The notes under the pieces were generated by a model, which saw only the letters and a program-made list of their open reading frames with translations, did no database searches and had not been told where the DNA came from. Shown here piece after piece: positions 21,718 through 28,872 of a stretch of 40,254 nt of DNA (the stretch's first letter is position 1; every line of letters starts with the position of its first letter). Source of the DNA: Armatimonadota bacterium (GTDB lineage: Bacteria; Armatimonadota; Fimbriimonadia; Fimbriimonadales; Fimbriimonadaceae); assembly GCA_025363835.1 (NCBI GenBank), contig JANYLD010000270.1, positions 1 to 40,254 on the forward strand. The letters run 5' to 3'. Position numbers and translations under genes: made by a program.

Positions 21718-21852
21718 CAGGAGATTCACCTATCGGTTCTGCGCTGGCGACTTTCTCGATACACGCGGACCATCGCTTGGTGCATGCAAAGGCTTCTATC
21801 TGCGTGGAAAGCGCTTGTGGCTTAGAAAGCTCCCGGAACCCCCATCCCCAGC

Positions 21853-21905
21853 CCTTCCCCCTCTCCTGGCACGAACATCCAGGACAAGGGGAAGGGAGTT
21901 TTTTA
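21853..21905 (+). terminator. Terminator downstream of the macrodomain gene, built from a dispersed repeat
   Basis: Imperfect inverted repeat CCTTCCCCCTCTCCTGG / CCAGGACAAGGGGAAGG followed by GAGTTTTTTAG. The CCCATCCCCAGCCCTTCCCC flank marks it as a member of the CCCC-rich palindromic repeat family also seen in the ParB gene. Confidence 0.7.
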
Positions 21906-22634
21906 GATCAGCTTGGCTTTCGCTTCCGCTCTCGCAAGGCCGTTCATGATTTTTGCAAAGCGCTTAAGGTCTTGGTCGATTTCGGTCTGGGGATCGCCGC
22001 GGAAGAGTTTGGCGATGACGGCGCCGAGTTTGTCGGCTGGCGGGTCGTAGCGGAGGACAACTCGCATACGGGTGCCTCCATCTTCAATCGCTTCGAAATG
22101 GACCGAGCCCGCATGGTCGATGGAGGAACCCTCTACGGTCTGCCATGCGATCATCTCGTTTTTCACGTCCTTGATGATCTCCGCATCCCATTGGATGGTG
22201 GTGCCGGCAATGGCGCGCGCGGTCCAGTGGGACCTCGTGTTATCCATAACCTGAACATCTACCAAATTGGACATGAATGCGGGAATGTTCTCGAAATCCC
22301 GCCAAAGCTTGTACAGATCCTGCGGCGACCTATGGATGTCAACTGATGACTCCACCCGGATGGCTCGCCGGCTTGCCCCCGTCCCTGGCTTCGCCATGTT
22401 CAGGCCCAGGGCACTATAAACCGGTTCGTAACCGCTTACCCCGCGGAGGATCAGAGCCGCGCCACCCATCTTGGCCAAGGCGCCAGGAAGGCCCCCTCGG
22501 GTCATGCCGATGCCCATGAGAAGAGCTCCCGCTGCCATCGCGGCAACGTGCTCAACCGTTCCCAGCTCAATTTGCTTGCCAACGACCTGGTCTGTTGCCA
22601 CTAGTGCTTTGTCTTCCACAGCCCTATTTGACAT
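21903..22634 (-). CDS. SRPBCC (polyketide-cyclase-like) protein with N-terminal membrane segment
   Basis: The N-terminal 85 residues hold one or two hydrophobic segments (VEHVAAMAAGALLMGIGMTR and AKMGGAALILRGVSGY), as in DUF2892-type inner-membrane domains. From about residue 95 a START/SRPBCC lipid-binding-like fold follows: SVDIHRSPQDLYKLWRDFEN, then a long beta/helix region ending DLKRFAKIMNG. The architecture is common in bacteria; the ligand and role are unknown. An upstream in-frame extension to 22745 exists, but homologous sequence appears to start here. It is convergent with the macrodomain gene and divergent from the STN protein gene. Confidence 0.75.
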   Translation of the reverse strand: MSNRAVEDKALVATDQVVGKQIELGTVEHVAAMAAGALLMGIGMTRGGLPGALAKMGGAALILRGVSGYEPVYSALGLNMAKPGTGASRRAIRVESSVDIHRSPQDLYKLWRDFENIPAFMSNLVDVQVMDNTRSHWTARAIAGTTIQWDAEIIKDVKNEMIAWQTVEGSSIDHAGSVHFEAIEDGGTRMRVVLRYDPPADKLGAVIAKLFRGDPQTEIDQDLKRFAKIMNGLARAEAKAKLI

Positions 22635-22768
22635 GGATGACGGGCCGCCTGTTCTGATTAAGGTGCGGGACGTGCAAGGGGACTTGGAACTTTTGCCGGC
22701 TAGCTCCATGTATGTCCGGTCGAAGCCGCACGGAAGATGCGGCACAACTCAGGAGGACTGAATAACGA

Positions 22769-23875
22769 ATGAGCGTATGGAGTTTGACCGCTGCCGCCGT
22801 TTTGACGGGATTAACGGTAGGCGCCCAGCAAGGCCCGCCCATGTCTCAAATCACCCCGCCGCCACCGGCCATCACGGTTGAAGCGCGCCAGGAGGATTCG
22901 AGCCAGAGGGTTTCCGTCGATTTCAACCATGCCCCGGTGAGCGACGTGCTCGATTGGCTTTCTAAGAACGGGGCGAGCTTTGTGGCTGCCGACTCGGAGA
23001 TACCCAAGGACACCACAATCACGATGAGCATTAAAGACCAGCCCATCGATGAAGTGGTGGATGCGATCGCCTCTGCCCTAGGTGGCCATTGGGAGCGAAA
23101 CGGAGGCGTCCGCGTCTTCCGCCACGGAGGCCAAGGCGGGTTTGGCGAGATGCGAATGGACGGCAACTGGACTACGCCGACGCCTCCTGTCCAGTTCAAA
23201 ATGGCATTGCCGCCTGGCAAGTTCAAGACTTTCAAGGATGGCAGTAAAGTCTTTGTGACTCCGGAGGGCGACAACGTCCAGGCTTTCGGCGATAGCAGCG
23301 GCAAATTTTTCGTGATGCCCGACATGAAGAACTTCCCAATGCCGGACATGAAGGACCTGCCCGACATGGAAAAGCTTCGCGCGCAACTCAAGGAACACTT
23401 GAAAGACATGCCTCGCATGTCACACAAGTCCATACAAGATATGGAAAAGGCCATCAAGGACTCTCAAGTCGAGATGATGAAGAGCGGCGACGAGGTGAAG
23501 ATCTCTGAGAACGCCATGTTGGAAGCGCAGAAAGCAGTGGAAAAAGCGCAAAAGGAGCATCCGGAGGCGTTCAGGGACAGCAAATCTTTCTTCGTCGCGC
23601 CATGGAGCAAAAACGGCCGATCCTTCACTTTGGCGCCGGACGGTGGTTGGGCAGGTTCGATGTTCAACGTGCTCTCTCACGGACAGAATCTCACCAAGTT
23701 GCTGAGCAGCTTGTCACCTGACCAAAAGGAGCTTAATCGCCGGCAAGGTTATTTGCGAACCAGCGACTTGACCCAGTCTCAGCGAAACATGCTCGGCATC
23801 TCCGGCGAATCCAAGAACTGGACGATAAAGATCAGCAAAGACGGCGAAGAAGTCACTATAAAAAGCGATCGCTAA
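22769..23875 (+). CDS. Exported STN (secretin/TonB N-terminal)-domain protein without a secretin domain (368 aa)
   Basis: Signal peptide (MSVWSLTAAAVLTGLTVGAQ). Residues 45-115 are an STN-like fold: SVDFNHAPVSDVLDWLSKNG, then TITMSIKDQPIDEVVDAIAS and a strand RVFRHGG. The rest (120-368) is Met/Lys/Asp-rich with repeated MPDMK/LPDMEKL words and a charged helical stretch, and has no secretin channel or TonB-dependent barrel. The role is unknown; binding a partner in the periplasm is likely. AGGAGG lies 13 bases before the ATG. A strong bidirectional terminator follows. Confidence 0.75.
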   Translation: MSVWSLTAAAVLTGLTVGAQQGPPMSQITPPPPAITVEARQEDSSQRVSVDFNHAPVSDVLDWLSKNGASFVAADSEIPKDTTITMSIKDQPIDEVVDAIASALGGHWERNGGVRVFRHGGQGGFGEMRMDGNWTTPTPPVQFKMALPPGKFKTFKDGSKVFVTPEGDNVQAFGDSSGKFFVMPDMKNFPMPDMKDLPDMEKLRAQLKEHLKDMPRMSHKSIQDMEKAIKDSQVEMMKSGDEVKISENAMLEAQKAVEKAQKEHPEAFRDSKSFFVAPWSKNGRSFTLAPDGGWAGSMFNVLSHGQNLTKLLSSLSPDQKELNRRQGYLRTSDLTQSQRNMLGISGESKNWTIKISKDGEEVTIKSDR

Positions 23876-23891
23876 GTCCACGATAGCGAAG

Positions 23892-23925
23892 AAAAGTGGG
23901 GGTCCAAAATCGGACTCCCACTTTC
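23892..23925. terminator. Bidirectional rho-independent terminator between convergent genes
   Basis: Stem AAGTGGGGGTCC / GGACTCCCACTT (one G-U) with 6-base loop; A run on the left and TTCC on the right serve both convergent genes. Confidence 0.8.
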
Positions 23926-23952
23926 CTTGTTGATGCGAGGTCCCTAGATGAA

Positions 23953-24675
23953 CTAAGGGGTAGCAACTGGATCGTCTGTGATCGTCTGCAAGTCTTGGCC
24001 GCTTGCAGTCTTCACGTAGACCAAGGTGAGAACCGTATTGGCGCTGAGCGTCACGTTCTTCTTCACCAGGACAGTGCCGGGAGTTCCTGCCGGAGTCACC
24101 CACACGGTGTAGGTATTCGGATTATAAGAAGCGTACGATCCCGTATTGTCCAGATACGCTACAGCGGGGTTTTGGGGGGTCTGACCCGTGAGTGTCGAGG
24201 TGGACGTCGGAAGAACGTAAAAGTCGACGCTGGCGTTGGTCTCATTCGCGTTCACGAAGCGGATTCTCGTTTGGTTCTGAGCAACCGTCTGGGTGTCGCC
24301 CAGCAAGATCATGTGCCTACCGCCGGTTCCACTTCCAGTACCGATAACGGTATAGAAGTTGTTCAAGTGCAGGTCTTGCGCTTGTGAAGTCAATGTCAAG
24401 TTGTTGCTGGAGTTCGCAAACGTGATCGTCCGCGTTCCGTCGGCAACAATGTTGTAGGCACCGACGGTTCCAAACGTCGAGGTTGTTAATAGGTTGGTGT
24501 TGCCGCCCGTGTTATCCGAAGTGGCATTGACACTGGTAACGTCAGGGAAATAGTTGACCGCCCGCACCCTGGGGTTGCTTTGGCCGACCAGCCCATTTCC
24601 ATTGTTGCTTCCACCACAGCCGGCAAGCAATACACCGATGACAAGCATAGGCGCCAAAATAAACGCTTTCTTCAT
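23953..24675 (-). CDS. DUF4397 lipoprotein, copy A (240 aa)
   Basis: Lipoprotein signal peptide ending in LLAGCGGSN (lipobox cysteine at 20). The DUF4397 core is RVRAVNYFPDVTSVNATSDN, then NFYTVIGTGSGTGGRHMILL, TRIRFVNANETNASVDFYVL, and the C-terminal PAGTPGTVLVKKNV. Two Ig-like beta units are expected. Probably outer-membrane or surface anchored; ligand unknown. A strong AAAGGAG box precedes the ATG. It is a paralogue of the next gene. Confidence 0.85.
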   Translation of the reverse strand: MKKAFILAPMLVIGVLLAGCGGSNNGNGLVGQSNPRVRAVNYFPDVTSVNATSDNTGGNTNLLTTSTFGTVGAYNIVADGTRTITFANSSNNLTLTSQAQDLHLNNFYTVIGTGSGTGGRHMILLGDTQTVAQNQTRIRFVNANETNASVDFYVLPTSTSTLTGQTPQNPAVAYLDNTGSYASYNPNTYTVWVTPAGTPGTVLVKKNVTLSANTVLTLVYVKTASGQDLQTITDDPVATP

Positions 24676-24771
24676 TGATTAGCTCTCCTTTCAATCCATT
24701 GATAGCGCACGTCACGCAGCGCCGAAATGCAAGACTTAAGGTATGCCCGGTCGGTTCCTTAGAGAAGGTGT

Positions 24772-24793
24772 ACGGCCGCTTTCAAGCGGCCGT
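24772..24793. terminator. Hairpin downstream of DUF4397 copy B
   Basis: Perfect 10-bp stem ACGGCCGCTT / AAGCGGCCGT with a 2-base loop and no T run. It lies just after the stop of copy B on the minus strand. Confidence 0.55.
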
Positions 24794-24807
24794 CGTTATG
24801 CCCGTTT

Positions 24808-25503
24808 CTAATTGCCGCTGTCCGTTATCACTTGCACGTTTAGGCCGCTGGACGTCTTCACTAAAAGTAGCGTGGTATTTGTATTTGCAACAAATGTCTC
24901 GTCTGCCCCGCCCAGCAAAGTGGCCGGTTGACCGGCAGGAGTGAACCAAATCGTATAAGCCGCCGGTGCGAAAGGCTTGTAACCGACGGTATCGTCGGCG
25001 AATTGCACGTTTGTTAGCTGAGGAGTTAACCCGTTGACATTCTTTGTGCCGATGGGGGTTACATAGATATCGACTGCAGGCGCATCCTCGTCACCGTTGA
25101 CGATGCGTGTTTGGGTTTGGCCGGGGAGGGTCGACTGGCTTGCTTGGAAGCACAGAACATGCCTTCCCTTCCCGGAAGTCCCCAGACCGATCGCATCGTA
25201 GAAGTTGTTAGCTTGCAAGATGACTGAACGGCTTACGAGAAGGGCACTCGTGCCTGCGTCGAAACAATTGATCGTCTGCGTACCCGCGTCGAACTTTGTG
25301 AACACAGATGTGAAGCCGAAGGGCTGGTTGCTGAGGATGGGGGTGCCGGATACATTGGCGTTGACCCGTGAAACATCCACGAAGTCATTCAGGACCCGAA
25401 GTTTGGAGGCGGGAGTTGTGACAATGGGACCTCCACCGCCAGAACCTCCGCAGGCAACGCAGAAGAAGGAGGCGGCGACGGGGAGAGATATCGATATTCT
25501 CAT
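24808..25503 (-). CDS. DUF4397 lipoprotein, copy B (231 aa)
   Basis: N-terminal signal (MRISISLPVAASFFCVACGG) with a cysteine in lipobox position but a weak lipobox (CVAC). The core repeats that of copy A: KLRVLNDFVDVSRVNANVSG, NNFYDAIGLGTSGKGRHVLC, QTRIVNGDEDAPAVDIYVTP, and TIWFTPAGQPATLL. The pair probably arose by tandem duplication. The order and shared C-terminal motif suggest the same role with different specificity. Divergent from the MFS gene. Confidence 0.8.
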   Translation of the reverse strand: MRISISLPVAASFFCVACGGSGGGGPIVTTPASKLRVLNDFVDVSRVNANVSGTPILSNQPFGFTSVFTKFDAGTQTINCFDAGTSALLVSRSVILQANNFYDAIGLGTSGKGRHVLCFQASQSTLPGQTQTRIVNGDEDAPAVDIYVTPIGTKNVNGLTPQLTNVQFADDTVGYKPFAPAAYTIWFTPAGQPATLLGGADETFVANTNTTLLLVKTSSGLNVQVITDSGN

Positions 25504-25593
25504 GGCGGTTGGTCTTTCGACTTAACTTTGCATCGCTTGGGTCGATGAATCTGCCAGGAACCGTCTAAAGCGGGCGAGTATTCTCTTCCTGTC

Positions 25594-26868
25594 TTGTCCA
25601 AGCCAGCCGAATCTACAGATCCGACCGCAGACTCTTCTCCGAGTCCGGCACCGCTTCCAGGCAAGCTGCCAAGCGTTGTCTACCGGCTTGGGTGGATCAG
25701 CTTTTTCGCCGATGTCTGCTCGGAGATGGCGTATCCGATCATGCCGCTCTTCATCATTCTGGTTCTCAAGGCAGATAAATGGGCGCTCGGCTTGATCGAA
25801 GGGGTTGCCCTGGCACTTGTCAACTTCATGCAAGGCTGGTCCGGGTTTCACTCAGACCGCACGGGCAAGAGGACGCCTTACATCCAGGTTGGATATTTGA
25901 CCAGTGGCCTCTCCAAGCCGATTATCGGACTGGCCTATATTTGGCCGACTGTTCTTTTGGGACGTGTTTTAGATCGATTTGGAAAAGGGGTACGGACAAC
26001 CGCAAGAGACGCGCTCTTAGCCGACTCCGTGGACAAGAAGGATTACGGCAAGGCGTATGGGCTGCACCAGGGGATGGACACCGGTGGCGCCTTCACGGGG
26101 GTGATGATCACCGTCGGTTTGCTCTGGCTTTGGGGCCAATCCAACACCTCTCCGGACCTCATGTACCGCCGCATCCTGTACTTCGCGGCTATTCCAGGCT
26201 TCATCGCTTGGCTCATCACTTTCACCCTTAAAGACAAGCCTCAGGCGCCGCCGGCGGCGGGGGCAAAGCCGAGAACTCCGTTTGCCTGGAGCATGCTTAC
26301 AAAGGGCTATTGGCGAGCCGTGATCATCACCTCTGTCTTTGCTCTGGCCAACAGTTCAGACACTTTTCTCTTACTTCGAGCAGGACCTGCCAAGGGCGGC
26401 GGCGTCGGAATGACGGCGCTGTTGGTGGTCCTTGCCTACGCGCTTTATAATCTCGTCTTCACTTTCTTCTCGTATCCGGTTGGGAAGTTGAGCGATAAGG
26501 TGGGGCGCTGGCCAACCCTGATGATCGGGTGGATCCTGTATGCGGTGGTTTACCTTGGGTTTGGCTATGCCAATCCGACCACGATCTGGTTCTTGTTTGC
26601 CATCTACGGGGTTTCGATCGGCGCGGTTACGGCTGTTAACAAAGCTCTCGTCGCGGATAACGCACCAAAGGCAGCGCGTGGCTCCGCTATGGGGGTTTTT
26701 CAAGTCGTGACAGGTGTTGCGACTCTGATAGCGAGCCCGGCAATGGGCTACGTCTGGGATCGCTGGGGTCCCCGCGTAGCTTTCGATCTAGGAGCCGGAT
26801 TGGCTCTACTCGCCGCGTTGCTGATTCCAGTCCTGGGGGCATTGAAGAAGCCGGCCCTGGCTTCGTAA
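25594..26868 (+). CDS. MFS transporter, probably of the cell-wall amino-sugar recycling cluster (424 aa)
   Basis: A 12-helix major-facilitator protein. The segment LLGRVLDRFGKGVRTTARDA between the early helices is typical of the sugar/drug permease branch. A second half repeats the MFS pattern (SYPVGKLSDKVGRWPT). It begins at TTG; the next Met is too far inside. The gene lies in front of an N-acetylhexosamine kinase and murQ in the same direction, 100 bases upstream of the kinase. Uptake of N-acetylmuramic acid, N-acetylglucosamine or muropeptides is therefore likely, but the substrate is inferred from position only. Confidence 0.8.
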   Translation: MSKPAESTDPTADSSPSPAPLPGKLPSVVYRLGWISFFADVCSEMAYPIMPLFIILVLKADKWALGLIEGVALALVNFMQGWSGFHSDRTGKRTPYIQVGYLTSGLSKPIIGLAYIWPTVLLGRVLDRFGKGVRTTARDALLADSVDKKDYGKAYGLHQGMDTGGAFTGVMITVGLLWLWGQSNTSPDLMYRRILYFAAIPGFIAWLITFTLKDKPQAPPAAGAKPRTPFAWSMLTKGYWRAVIITSVFALANSSDTFLLLRAGPAKGGGVGMTALLVVLAYALYNLVFTFFSYPVGKLSDKVGRWPTLMIGWILYAVVYLGFGYANPTTIWFLFAIYGVSIGAVTAVNKALVADNAPKAARGSAMGVFQVVTGVATLIASPAMGYVWDRWGPRVAFDLGAGLALLAALLIPVLGALKKPALAS

Positions 26869-26968
26869 CTGAGAACTTGCATCCATTGGGCTAGGTGGAC
26901 CTATTGGAGTGGCCAGGTCTTTGATTCCCGAAAGCGAGGAGAATAAGGGGTACGCTCGTTTCACCAGG

Positions 26969-27868
26969 ATGGCCGTCTTCGTCGGGTTGGATTGCGGGGG
27001 ATCTTCATCGAGGGTTCTCGCCATCGACGAGCACGGAAAGGCACTTTTTCGAGGCCAATCTGGACCTGCCAATTTGCTCTCAACGCCCGAAGCAGTACTC
27101 CGCCACAACCTAGCCTCGTCCGCTCGCGGATGCCCAAATCCGGACGCTGTTTGCGGATGCTTTGCGGGGCTGATTAACACGGCGGAGCGAGAGAAGGCAG
27201 TCTTAGAACTGCAATCCCTCTTCCCTGCCGCGCGCTCCTATAGAGCAGAGCCGGACTATGCGGCCGCGCTATCCGCCTGTGGACCCGAGACGGATGTTTG
27301 TGTGATTGCGGGGACAGGCAGTATCGTCTGCTCTTGGTCGGAGGGAGAGGTGGTCAAGTCGGGCGGGCGGGGGCCAATTCTTGGAGACGCTGGCTCGGCG
27401 GCGGAGATTGGACGTGAGATGCTCTCTTTGTTTTTGGACGATCCGTCTTGCGTCTCGTCCGTATTTTCCGCGGCGGTGCGGGAAGCCTTTAAGACGACGG
27501 ACCCGAACGGCGTCGTCGGTGCCCTTTATGCTTCTCCATCGCCGGCAAAACTCCTCGCGTCACTTGGCAAATCTGTGGCATGCGAAGCGGATGAAGGGAC
27601 GGAGAGCGCTGCCCAGATCATCCGCGAAGAGATGCAGTTACTTGCCCACATGGTCCATCTCCACTTAGGCCGATTCGGAACATCTGTGGGCCTGGTGCGA
27701 ATCGGACTCTCGGGCGGCCTTTGGAAGAGCGGTCCCGTCTACGGCCGTGAATTTGAGACTAATCTTGCTTTGCAGAACCCCGATATGAACTTTGAATTGT
27801 TTATTCTCCGCAAGCCTCCCGTGGAAGGGGCAGCAATGCTCGCCAAGGAGTCCGCGCTTGTCAACTGA
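26969..27868 (+). CDS. BadF/BcrA-family N-acetylhexosamine kinase (GlcNAc/MurNAc kinase-like)
   Basis: ASKHA-fold kinase of about 299 aa. The phosphate 1 motif is VFVGLDCGGSSSRVLAIDEH, the phosphate 2 motif IAGTGSIVCSW, and GRGPILGDAGSAAEIGREML is the conserved sugar-binding loop of GlcNAc/MurNAc kinases. It overlaps the TTG start of murQ, so the two are coupled. The likely reaction is 6-phosphorylation of N-acetylmuramic acid or N-acetylglucosamine, giving MurNAc-6-P for MurQ, like the MurK-MurQ pairs. A GTG at 26909 would extend it by 20 residues, but the fold starts here. Confidence 0.85.
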   Translation: MAVFVGLDCGGSSSRVLAIDEHGKALFRGQSGPANLLSTPEAVLRHNLASSARGCPNPDAVCGCFAGLINTAEREKAVLELQSLFPAARSYRAEPDYAAALSACGPETDVCVIAGTGSIVCSWSEGEVVKSGGRGPILGDAGSAAEIGREMLSLFLDDPSCVSSVFSAAVREAFKTTDPNGVVGALYASPSPAKLLASLGKSVACEADEGTESAAQIIREEMQLLAHMVHLHLGRFGTSVGLVRIGLSGGLWKSGPVYGREFETNLALQNPDMNFELFILRKPPVEGAAMLAKESALVN

Positions 27869-28682
27869 ATCTCGAAACACCAGATCTTACGGGTTGGAGA
27901 AGATGTCCGCCCGAGAGATCGTTCGCCTCATGAATGAGGAGGAGTCCGGAGTTTTGCGAGCCCTGGAAGAGGCGGAAGAGCCTCTGGCCCGTGTTGTCGA
28001 TAAGGCGGCGACCGCTTTCCAGAAGGGAGGCCGGATCGTTTATGTTGGCGCCGGCACCAGTGGTCGAATTGCGGTCATGGACGCGGCCGAGATGCCTCCT
28101 ACCTTCGGCATCCCCCCGGACCGGTTTGTAGCCGTCATTCCGGGGGGTATAGACGCAATGATTCAGGCTGTGGAAATGGCCGAGGATGATGAGTACGCAG
28201 CCATTTCGGCGATCAATGCCCTTCATTTGAAACGCGCCGACATCGTCATCGGCCTAGCCGCCAGCGGACGAACACCTTTTGTGGTTTCTGCGATTCGTCA
28301 CGCCAAACAAAAGGGTGTTTGGACGTGCGGCATCGCGAACAACAGAAACAGCCCTTTGCTGGAGGAAGCGGACTTCGGAGTCTTGCTGGATACGGGCCCC
28401 GAGGTCTTGACCGGGTCCACACGCCTGAAAGCAGGGACGTCCCAAAAATTGGCCCTCAACCGAATCAGCACCGGCGCGATGGTGCTGAGTGGGAAGGTCA
28501 TTGAGAATTTGATGGTCGACGTTAAAGCGACTAACCAAAAGTTAAAGGAGCGATGCGCCCGGATCGTTTGTGAGCTCAGTCCGGCGACCTATGACGAGGC
28601 TTGGGGACTGTTGGCTGAAAACGATTGGAGCATCCGAGAGGCTTTGGAAAAGGCGAGAGCGGTCTCCGCTGTGCAAGGCTGA
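27858..28682 (+). CDS. murQ: N-acetylmuramic acid 6-phosphate etherase
   Basis: Cleaves the lactyl ether of MurNAc-6-phosphate to GlcNAc-6-phosphate and lactate in peptidoglycan recycling. SIS-fold protein, 274 aa. It begins STESRNTRSYGLEKMSAREI, matching the MurQ N-terminus, then GRIVYVGAGTSGRIAVMDA, the glutamate loop AAEMPPTFG, and VIGLAASGRTPFVV. The TTG start is chosen because AAGGAG precedes it by 8 bases inside the kinase gene and the MurQ homology begins there. Confidence 0.92.
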   Translation: MSTESRNTRSYGLEKMSAREIVRLMNEEESGVLRALEEAEEPLARVVDKAATAFQKGGRIVYVGAGTSGRIAVMDAAEMPPTFGIPPDRFVAVIPGGIDAMIQAVEMAEDDEYAAISAINALHLKRADIVIGLAASGRTPFVVSAIRHAKQKGVWTCGIANNRNSPLLEEADFGVLLDTGPEVLTGSTRLKAGTSQKLALNRISTGAMVLSGKVIENLMVDVKATNQKLKERCARIVCELSPATYDEAWGLLAENDWSIREALEKARAVSAVQG

Positions 28683-28693
28683 ACTACCTTCCC

Positions 28694-28731
28694 TCGCGTT
28701 CTGTCATCCCGAGCGACGAGCGGGAACGCGA
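28694..28731. repeat. Compound hairpin downstream of murQ (TCATCCCGAGCG family)
   Basis: Outer stem TCGCGTTC / GAACGCGA and inner stem CCCG / CGGG. It contains the word TCATCCCGAGCG. It could act as terminator for murQ, but there is no T run. Confidence 0.6.
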
Positions 28732-28872
28732 CATAAAGACGCGGCTACGGGCTGCAGTTTACAGCGTGCGGTTAAGGTCTTGTTTGTCCACTTCCCTCCC
28801 TAATTCTCAAGCTGCCATGAGCACGCCTTGTAATGGGATGAAAAAAAGATGCTCGACCGAAAACCGGAGCCG

